Below, piece after piece: positions 5,974 to 11,771 of a DNA stretch of 22,302 nt. The stretch covers positions 1 to 22,302 of the IMG/VR virus record IMGVR_UViG_3300025133_000644. One strand, 5' to 3'. The translations under genes and the position numbers were made by a program. The first letter of the stretch is position 1, and every line of letters starts with the position of its first letter. The DNA is from a virus. The notes under the pieces were generated by a model, which was not told where the DNA came from, did not search any database, and saw nothing but the letters and a program-made list of their open reading frames with translations.

Positions 5974-6095
5974 TGGAATGGATTAATAGCACGCTTGGTA
6001 TTATCTTTTATTCTGTGGCAATGTTCTCTGCTGGTGCATGGATGGGTCGTCCTTTGATGACGTGGCTGTACTACAAGATGCCGTGGACAAAGTGA
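5970..6095 (+). CDS. 41-residue single-span membrane peptide
   Basis: ATG 5970 overlaps the previous stop (ATGA) and encodes 41 residues. The middle (about residues 8-27) is a hydrophobic span with small residues (SVAMFSAGAW), and the C terminus is Trp/Tyr/Lys-rich (TWLYYKMPWTK), a typical interfacial end. GGAGATGAAG lies upstream as a Shine-Dalgarno inside the previous gene. Coupling with the 130-residue membrane protein suggests that the two act together. I do not recognise a family. Holin- or antiholin-like or exclusion functions are possible but unsupported. Confidence 0.65.
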   Translation: MMEWINSTLGIIFYSVAMFSAGAWMGRPLMTWLYYKMPWTK

Positions 6096-6119
6096 GATTA
6101 AAGTAAAGTGAGGATTTAA

Positions 6120-7838
6120 ATGTCTAAAGTTATTGAACGGGACAGGTGTCCAGCCTGTGCTGCGAAGGGCGAGGATACGAAGGGTGACAACTTAGCTATC
6201 TATGATGATGGTCATAAGTTTTGTTACGCATGTAAATATTATGAACACGGAGGTACATCTAAAGTGATGTCTAAACAACCCCCCGCAACCAATGGCCTGA
6301 AGTTCCTTAACGGTAAGCTTCAGGCCATTGGTAGTCGAAAGATTACTGACGAAACTGTACGCAAGTACGACTATGAAACCATTGAGAAAGAAGGTAAGCG
6401 GGTAGAGATCGCTTCGTTCTATAGGGATGGTGTAAGGATTGCACAGAAATTGCGTGGTCCTAATAAAACTTTCCAATGGAGAGGCGAAACATCTGGAGTT
6501 CCCTTGTGGGGACAACACCTATTCAAGAAGAATGGTGGTCGGATGATCGTTATTACCGAGGGTGAGATTGATTGCATGACAGTCAGTCAGCTTAATGGGA
6601 ATAAGTATCCTGTTGTCTCTCTTCCTAACGGTGCCGCTGGTGCTGCAAGGGCAATCAAAGACAACCTTGAGTTTGTTTGCGGTTACAAGGAAGTTATCTT
6701 GATGTTCGATCAGGATGAGGCAGGTCAAGAGGCAGTCAAGTCTGTTGCTGATCTCCTCCCCCCCGGTAAATGTAAGGTAGCCAAGCTGCCTTATAAGGAT
6801 GCTAATGAATGTCTTGTTAATAACCAAGGTAAGGCAGTCATCAATGCTATGTGGGAGGCACAGCAGTACTCACCTGATGAGATTGTTCATGTGTCTCAGG
6901 TTATCAATGAAGGAATGGTTGACCCCCGAGTCTATCCCTTTCCCTTTGACAACCTATCTGAGTTCCTTCTTGGCCAGCGTAGTGGAGAAATTACTCTTTG
7001 GGCTAGCGGCACTGGCAGTGGCAAGTCTACTATCCTACGTGAGGTTATCCATCATCATTTAATTGAAGGTCGTAGTGTTGGTGCTATCATGCTTGAAGAA
7101 TCACCACAAGAAACGGTGGATGATATGGTATCTCTAATGATTAACAAACCTGTTCGAGCTATTCGAGCAAAGAAAATCATGAATGAGCTACGTGTGAAAC
7201 TAGGTAAAGATCCTATTAACATTGATATCATTGATGATCTAACCGATGAGGAGTATGCGGATGCTAGGAAACTGCTTGAAACCAACTCCCTTTATATTTA
7301 TGATCACTTGGGTAACTCGGGTCTACAGAATCTGTGTGCTCGTATTGAGTTCATGGCTGTATCTCTTGATGTTGACGTTATTGTTCTCGATCATATTACC
7401 GCTGCTGCTGCTGGCCTACTTAGTACAGACAGTGACTTCGACGGAGGATCATCAGAGCGACTCCTTATAGATAACATTATGAAAGAGCTTCGGTCCTTAG
7501 TATCAAGAACTGGTGTTCGAATTGATGTCGTCTCTCAACTTAAGAAGACAGTCAAGGCATACGAAGAGGGTGATCGGATTACCCTTCAGGATCTGCGTGG
7601 CTCTGGCTCCCTTGCTAGTGTACCAAACACAGTCATTGCTCTTGAGCGTGACAGGCAGAACCCTGATCCAGCTGTTGCCAATACTACCACTGTTCGTGTT
7701 CTCAAGAACAGGCTCACTGGTAGATCTGGAGTAGCAACATGTCTTCTGTTTGATCATGGAACTGGTAGGCTTAAAGAAATAGACTTTGCTGTTGGAGATG
7801 ACGGAAAGGTTTTAACAGATGATGCGACTGGCTTTTGA
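6120..7838 (+). CDS. Primase-helicase, T7 gp4-like
   Basis: The 572-residue protein (566 in T7) makes RNA primers and unwinds DNA at the phage fork. The N-terminal zinc-binding domain has Cys10, Cys13, Cys35, Cys38. A TOPRIM primase domain follows with ITEGEID (Glu147) and FDQDEAG (Asp197, Asp199). The RecA-like DnaB-type helicase has Walker A GTGSGKST (297-304, Lys302), Walker B IVLDH and a late motif LRGSGSLASVPNTVIALERD matching the T7 helicase. The C terminus LTDDATGF ends in Phe after acidic residues, as in T7 gp4, where the tail docks on the polymerase. ATG 6120 has GAGG upstream. A strong internal Shine-Dalgarno before Met50 suggests a second, zinc-finger-less product. The 3' end overlaps the polymerase gene by 20 bases. 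Confidence 0.97.
   Translation: MSKVIERDRCPACAAKGEDTKGDNLAIYDDGHKFCYACKYYEHGGTSKVMSKQPPATNGLKFLNGKLQAIGSRKITDETVRKYDYETIEKEGKRVEIASFYRDGVRIAQKLRGPNKTFQWRGETSGVPLWGQHLFKKNGGRMIVITEGEIDCMTVSQLNGNKYPVVSLPNGAAGAARAIKDNLEFVCGYKEVILMFDQDEAGQEAVKSVADLLPPGKCKVAKLPYKDANECLVNNQGKAVINAMWEAQQYSPDEIVHVSQVINEGMVDPRVYPFPFDNLSEFLLGQRSGEITLWASGTGSGKSTILREVIHHHLIEGRSVGAIMLEESPQETVDDMVSLMINKPVRAIRAKKIMNELRVKLGKDPINIDIIDDLTDEEYADARKLLETNSLYIYDHLGNSGLQNLCARIEFMAVSLDVDVIVLDHITAAAAGLLSTDSDFDGGSSERLLIDNIMKELRSLVSRTGVRIDVVSQLKKTVKAYEEGDRITLQDLRGSGSLASVPNTVIALERDRQNPDPAVANTTTVRVLKNRLTGRSGVATCLLFDHGTGRLKEIDFAVGDDGKVLTDDATGF
6249..6269 (+). promoter_or_regulatory. Probable internal translation start in the primase-helicase gene
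   Basis: GGAGGT at 6249-6254 is followed by in-frame GTG 6264 (9 bases) and ATG 6267 (12 bases), codons 49 and 50. Initiation here would give a form of about 523 residues that lacks the zinc-binding domain but keeps TOPRIM and helicase. T7 makes such a pair (gp4A and gp4B, from Met64). The Shine-Dalgarno is better than the one at the main start. Confidence 0.6.
6288..6332 (+). repeat. Perfect 15-bp inverted repeat in the primase-helicase gene
   Basis: Arms 6288-6302 (ACCAATGGCCTGAAG) and 6318-6332 (CTTCAGGCCATTGGT) are exact reverse complements separated by 15 bases. The RNA would be a long stable hairpin starting 19 bases after the internal ATG 6267, in the linker between zinc-binding and TOPRIM domains. 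Chance occurrence of a perfect 15-bp pair at this distance is unlikely. Confidence 0.85.
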
Positions 7839-9513
7839 TATTGAAGCTAATGGTCTTAATGAAGTGGTAATTAATAAGAAAGGATCTCCTGTTCCAGAAG
7901 GGGACAGAATCTTTTGCCTCGTTATAATTGATATTGACTCGGGTGATACTTATACTTTCTCCGAGGAATGCATTGATCTAGGTGTTGCCCTTCTACGTAA
8001 GGCTTCTCTTATTGTAGGACACAACATTGCAATGTATGACCTACCCATGCTCGAACGTAAGCATGGGCCAATTAATACACCATACTATGATACCCTGATT
8101 GTATCTCGTATGATGTATCCTGATAAGCTTGACCACCCACTTGGTGGTAACTCTCTTACTTGCTGGGGTACACACCTTGGCTTGGAAAAGATTGACTTCC
8201 ATGACTTTACAGAATTCTCACCAGAGATGGAGAAGTATTGTGTTAGGGATGTGGAGTTAGTAAGGAGTATCTATTTTCGTCAAAGAAACTTCATAGGTAA
8301 ATATCCTAAGTCTATTAAGCTTGAGCATATGCTCTCTCGTATTATTGCTAGGCAGATTGACAATGGCTTTGGCTTTGACCTTGATGCTGCTGATCAGTTT
8401 GAACGAGATTTACTTATGGAAAAGGTGGAGATCGAAGACAATCTTTGTCAGATCTTCCCGCCCATTGTTGAGGAACGCTGGTCCGACAAGACAGGTAAAC
8501 GTCTAAAGGATAAGGTTACTCACTTCAACCCCGCCTCTCGTCAGCAAATTGCCATGAGATTGGGTGAGAAGTATGGGTGGGAGCCATCTAAAACCGAGAA
8601 GGGAAACCCGAAGGTTGACTCTGCTGAACTCAAGAAGCTACCTTGGGATGAGGCCAAGGAGCTTGTCAAGTATTTCGATATTATTAAACTACTTGGTATG
8701 GTTGAGGATTGGATTTACCGTGCGACAACGAGTCGTGATGGTCGTATCCACGGCAACGTCAATACCCAAGGCACTGTTACTGGTAGGATGACTGCATCGC
8801 AGCCTAACCTACAGCAGGTGTCAGGAGACAGCCGTGCTCGCTCTCTCTTCAAGCCTCGCGATGGTTGGTTACAGGTAGGGATTGATGCCTCTGGGCTAGA
8901 GGCCCGCCTGCTAGCCAATCGTATGGCTGTCTGGGACGGCGGTGAGTTCGGTAGGTCTGTATTACATGACGACATCCACACCGTAAACCAAAAGAAAGCT
9001 GGCTTACCTGATAGAACTTCTAGCAAGACTTTCTTCTATGCTCTTATCTATGGAGCTGGTAACGAAAAGATAGGCAAGATTATTGGTAAGGGTTCTGGTG
9101 CTGGTAAGAAAATCAAGGAGAGATATCTTGATGAAATGCCTGCACTAAAGATGCTGCTTAAGAACTGTAAGTTTCAGGTAGCAAAGAAGGGTACCCTCAC
9201 TCTCTTAGATGGGCGTGAGGTTCCTTGTCGTTCGGCCCACAAGGCATTGAACGTACAGATCCAAGGAGATGGAGCAATGATTATGAAAGTTGCACAAACC
9301 ATCCTCAATCACTTGCTAAAACCCTATGAGGGAAGGTATAATTTCATGGCTACTGTTCACGATGAGTGGCAGCTTGAATGCGATCCTGCTATTGCTGAAG
9401 AGGTTGGCGAGCTTGGGGTTCGAGCTATTAAAGAAGCAGGGATACGGCTTGGTTGTGTAGTTGACATGGACGGTGAATATCGAATAGGAAATAACTGGGC
9501 AGATTGCCACTAG
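7819..9513 (+). CDS. Family A DNA polymerase, T7 gp5-like
   Basis: The 564-residue protein (704 in T7) has a 3'-5' exonuclease domain with DIEANG (Asp7, Glu9), HNIAMYDLPML and YCVRDVELV, and a family A polymerase domain with motif A DASGLEARLLA (Asp356), motif B KTFFYALIYG (Lys403, Tyr407) and motif C VHDEW (His514, Asp515, Glu516). Tyr407 is at the position of T7 Tyr526 and E. coli Phe762. Only about 22 residues separate the exonuclease-end segment (Phe213) from HFNPASR (Phe236), where T7 holds its thioredoxin-binding insertion nearby, so that insertion appears to be missing. ATG 7819 and 7822 are adjacent; the first is used. The gene overlaps the helicase by 20 bases, so they are coupled. 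Confidence 0.97.
   Translation: MMRLAFDIEANGLNEVVINKKGSPVPEGDRIFCLVIIDIDSGDTYTFSEECIDLGVALLRKASLIVGHNIAMYDLPMLERKHGPINTPYYDTLIVSRMMYPDKLDHPLGGNSLTCWGTHLGLEKIDFHDFTEFSPEMEKYCVRDVELVRSIYFRQRNFIGKYPKSIKLEHMLSRIIARQIDNGFGFDLDAADQFERDLLMEKVEIEDNLCQIFPPIVEERWSDKTGKRLKDKVTHFNPASRQQIAMRLGEKYGWEPSKTEKGNPKVDSAELKKLPWDEAKELVKYFDIIKLLGMVEDWIYRATTSRDGRIHGNVNTQGTVTGRMTASQPNLQQVSGDSRARSLFKPRDGWLQVGIDASGLEARLLANRMAVWDGGEFGRSVLHDDIHTVNQKKAGLPDRTSSKTFFYALIYGAGNEKIGKIIGKGSGAGKKIKERYLDEMPALKMLLKNCKFQVAKKGTLTLLDGREVPCRSAHKALNVQIQGDGAMIMKVAQTILNHLLKPYEGRYNFMATVHDEWQLECDPAIAEEVGELGVRAIKEAGIRLGCVVDMDGEYRIGNNWADCH
8044..8067 (+). other. 8-bp hairpin inside the DNA polymerase gene
   Basis: CCCATGCT (8044-8051) pairs with AGCATGGG (8060-8067) around an 8-base loop. 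It lies in the exonuclease domain coding region. It is weaker than the hairpins in the RusA and helicase genes and may be chance. Confidence 0.35.
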
Positions 9514-9522
9514 GAGAAGAGT

Positions 9523-9846
9523 ATGTGTTTGATTAATATTTATATTGCGGGGCCCATGCGTGGTGTTAAGGATATGAACCACGAGGAGTTCAACAAAGCT
9601 GATGAGTATTTAACAAAGAAAAGATTTTACAAGACATTTAATCCCGCTCGGTTCGATAAGGAATCTGGTTTGTCCGGTGAATATCTTGAGTCTAATGAGG
9701 GACTTCGTGTTGTTATGCGACGAGATTTACAGGACTTAATGGAATGTCATGCCATCTATATGTTAAATGGATGGGAGAGATCTGAGGGTGCTAGAATAGA
9801 ACATGCCCTTGCTGTCATGTTAAGAATGACTATTATTTATCAATGA
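9523..9846 (+). CDS. DUF4406 / nucleoside 2-deoxyribosyltransferase-like protein
   Basis: The 107-residue protein starts with IYIAGPMRG (residues 6-14) and ends with an acidic-Asp helix (RRDLQDLMECHAIYMLNGWE) and SEGARIEHALA, which is the signature of DUF4406, related to nucleoside 2-deoxyribosyltransferases. That superfamily cleaves or exchanges the N-glycosidic bond of (deoxy)nucleosides, with the Glu of the EHALA helix being the usual catalytic residue. Its place after DNA polymerase and before dNMP kinase fits nucleotide salvage or use of modified bases; the phage member's reaction is not known. ATG 9523 has AGGAGAAGA just upstream, and the TGA overlaps the next ATG (ATGA). Confidence 0.85.
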   Translation: MCLINIYIAGPMRGVKDMNHEEFNKADEYLTKKRFYKTFNPARFDKESGLSGEYLESNEGLRVVMRRDLQDLMECHAIYMLNGWERSEGARIEHALAVMLRMTIIYQ

Positions 9847-10352
9847 ATTTTGTAGATACAGAAGTAGAAGCAGTCTTTTATAATGATAGTAGTAATGATG
9901 GACTTCCAGCTAGGTTATATCAGTTTATAACGAAACAAAAGATTGCCCATTGTTCCTTGAGATTCATTCAGGGTGAGAGAAGATACATGGTAATCATTCA
10001 CCAACGAGGTGGAATGTACTTTGTACCAGAGAACAGATATTTCTGGCTCATGGAAAAAGAAAAGATTGATGTGGGAGAAACCACAGTTCCGTTAGGAACT
10101 GCCCCCATAAGCTTGACCCAGCTCTCTTGTTTTATTGACAGGCCGGATTTTGAGATATCCCCCTTCTTGGTTAATGCTTTCTGGTGGCTGCTTGGAAGAC
10201 ACATATCTAAAACATATCAACCAATGACATGTTCTCTTATTGTGTGTATAATACTAAGATTTTGTGGCTTTGATGTGAGTTTACACGTCACCCCACATCA
10301 GTTGTATAAGGAAATTTCAGATGGAATTAATAACAATCTCCGGACCAGCTAG
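9843..10352 (+). CDS. Unknown protein, possibly a permuted papain-fold (NlpC/P60-like) enzyme
   Basis: The 169-residue protein is not firmly recognised. It has an N-terminal His (His36 in KIAHCSLRF) followed by strands, and later TCSLIVCIILRFCGFD (Cys130) at the start of a hydrophobic helix, then VTPHQLYKEI. The order His-then-Cys with Cys at a helix start, and a closing segment of the type 'TPxxLY', resembles circularly permuted NlpC/P60 cysteine hydrolases (YaeF/YiiX-type). Catalysis is not proven and the hydrophobic Cys helix could also be a membrane segment. It is coupled to the DUF4406 gene by ATGA and its last 32 bases overlap the kinase gene. Confidence 0.6.
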   Translation: MNFVDTEVEAVFYNDSSNDGLPARLYQFITKQKIAHCSLRFIQGERRYMVIIHQRGGMYFVPENRYFWLMEKEKIDVGETTVPLGTAPISLTQLSCFIDRPDFEISPFLVNAFWWLLGRHISKTYQPMTCSLIVCIILRFCGFDVSLHVTPHQLYKEISDGINNNLRTS

Positions 10353-11016
10353 GGTTGGTAAAACAACCATGGCTTATTTGATTGCTAAGGAAGCGTTCGC
10401 ACTTGGCTTCATCCCTAAAGTACTCGGGTTTGCGGAGCCTCTTAAGATAGAAGCTGGTAACAGGGGCCTAACTAAAAAGGATTCTCCTGCAAAATACAGG
10501 GAGTTTTGTCAAGTACAGGGGGCTTTAAAGAGAGAGGGGGATCCTAACTATTGGGTTAACTCCTTCGAAAAGATTCTTCTATCAGTTTATGAGAAAGAAT
10601 TACAGGATCTGAAGGATGGCAGGGGACATTGGGAAAGGTGTATTATTATTGATGATTGTAGATACGAGAACGAGTTGTCCTTAGCAAAGAAACATAAGGG
10701 TGTGTGTATTTACATGAGTCCCGGTAAAAGAATACTTGAGGATCACGATGCTGATTGGAGAAACCACCACTCGGAGGAATTATCCCGAAAGATTGAGGAG
10801 GGCGACGATGAATCAAAAGCCTTGTTCAACTACCTAATGCTCAATGATGGTGATAAGGAAGACTTAGAAACAAAAGTGGAGACGATGGCTCCTATTTGGT
10901 GTAATCTACAAGCTGGGTTTACTCAAGAGTTCCCTGTAACGCTATCTGATTTAATGGAGGAGCTTGCTGATCTTCTTATGTTTGATATGGAGGAAGATAC
11001 TGATGAAGATACTTGA
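10321..11016 (+). CDS. Deoxynucleoside monophosphate kinase
   Basis: The 231-residue protein begins with a P-loop GPARVGKT (residues 8-15, Lys14, Thr15) and has the later motif IIIDDCRYENELSLAKK (about 111-127), which is characteristic of phage dNMP kinases such as T4 gp1 and T5 dnk. The enzyme phosphorylates dNMPs, released by host DNA breakdown, to dNDPs in the cytoplasm. The C-terminal part (about 155-231) is very acidic and ends LMFDMEEDTDEDT, which looks longer than needed for the kinase fold. ATG 10321 overlaps the previous gene by 32 bases; GGAAAT lies just before it. The 3' end overlaps the exonuclease start by 14 bases. Confidence 0.85.
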   Translation: MELITISGPARVGKTTMAYLIAKEAFALGFIPKVLGFAEPLKIEAGNRGLTKKDSPAKYREFCQVQGALKREGDPNYWVNSFEKILLSVYEKELQDLKDGRGHWERCIIIDDCRYENELSLAKKHKGVCIYMSPGKRILEDHDADWRNHHSEELSRKIEEGDDESKALFNYLMLNDGDKEDLETKVETMAPIWCNLQAGFTQEFPVTLSDLMEELADLLMFDMEEDTDEDT

Positions 11017-11737
11017 ATGCCCGGAAGAGGCTATCCTTGATGGTGATATTCTGGCGTACAGAGCGGCATTATTAGCCGATACTTCTGATGAATCTTTTAT
11101 CCCGTCCATCCTAGAAGAAATGCTAGCGTTCTGGCTCCCTATCGAAGCCCACGATTTCAAAATGGCTCTGTCCTGTAGCCGGACCCAGAACTATAGACGA
11201 GAGCTTTGGCCTAACTATAAGAAAAATAGGGAGACAAAGCCAGAACCAGATCTTTTGGGTGAAGTAAGAGAATATATAAGAGATGTTTACACTTGCCTCG
11301 AATTCCCTCGAATTGAGGCAGACGATATTATGGGAATGAACGCTGAGGACTGCGTTGCAGTTACCATTGATAAGGATCTTAGGGGTGTAGCTGGGTGGCA
11401 TTACAATCCCTTCAAAGAGGACTTCCCTACTTATATTAGTAATACAGAGGCCGAAGAATTCTTTTGTATCCAGTGGATGGCGGGCGACAACACGGACTGC
11501 ATCCCCGGACTATGGAGAATAGGGCCTAAGAGGGCAAAATCTTTCTTGAAAAAGTGGGGGGATTGCGATAGACACACCAAGATTATTGAGTTATACTGCG
11601 AAGATCGTTATAAACCCAAAGATACCTGCGATCTTGAGGGATATGATCTAGCATTAGCTATGGCTCGGTGCGTAAGAATATTAACAGCAGGGTGTTACGA
11701 TATAGAAACAGAGAAAATATCCTTGTGGACTCCCTAA
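11003..11737 (+). CDS. 5'-3' exonuclease, T7 gp6-like (FEN family)
   Basis: The 244-residue protein has the layout of T7 gene 6 and the flap-endonuclease/5'-exonuclease superfamily: ILDGDILAYRAA (Asp13, Asp15), a basic arch region (YKKNRETKPEP), FPRIEADDIMGM with clustered metal-binding Glu/Asp, VTIDKDLRG, and QWMAGDNTDCIPGL...IGPKRAKSFL (metal-binding Asp and helix-hairpin-helix). It digests 5' ends, removes RNA primers and turns host DNA into nucleotides. The frame is open from 10964, but ATG 11003 is preferred: GGAGG lies at 10989-10993, and the residues before it do not fit the family. A 10-bp interrupted hairpin sits at 11294-11320. Followed by 34 noncoding bases before the reductase gene. 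Confidence 0.93.
   Translation: MKILECPEEAILDGDILAYRAALLADTSDESFIPSILEEMLAFWLPIEAHDFKMALSCSRTQNYRRELWPNYKKNRETKPEPDLLGEVREYIRDVYTCLEFPRIEADDIMGMNAEDCVAVTIDKDLRGVAGWHYNPFKEDFPTYISNTEAEEFFCIQWMAGDNTDCIPGLWRIGPKRAKSFLKKWGDCDRHTKIIELYCEDRYKPKDTCDLEGYDLALAMARCVRILTAGCYDIETEKISLWTP
11294..11320 (+). other. Interrupted 10-bp hairpin in the exonuclease gene
   Basis: TGCCTC/GAGGCA (11294-11299, 11315-11320) and AATT/AATT (11301-11304, 11311-11314) pair around a 6-base loop with a bulged G11300. CCTCGAATT also occurs twice in the segment as a direct repeat (11296-11304 and 11306-11314). It covers codons just before the IEADD catalytic motif. May be chance. Confidence 0.35.
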
Positions 11738-11771
11738 AGTTGGGGTATAAAGGATAGAAGGAGTAAAAAGA

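Noticed and set aside
6420-6427. TATAGGGA inside the helicase gene (also at 18394-18401) as further phage promoters
   Set aside because: Both are within coding sequence and lack the GGGAGA extension and the AT-rich upstream part seen at 21183-21205.
10964-11002. Upstream extension of the exonuclease gene
   Set aside because: The 13 extra residues lie in the dNMP kinase frame overlap and do not fit the family; GGAGG is well placed for ATG 11003.
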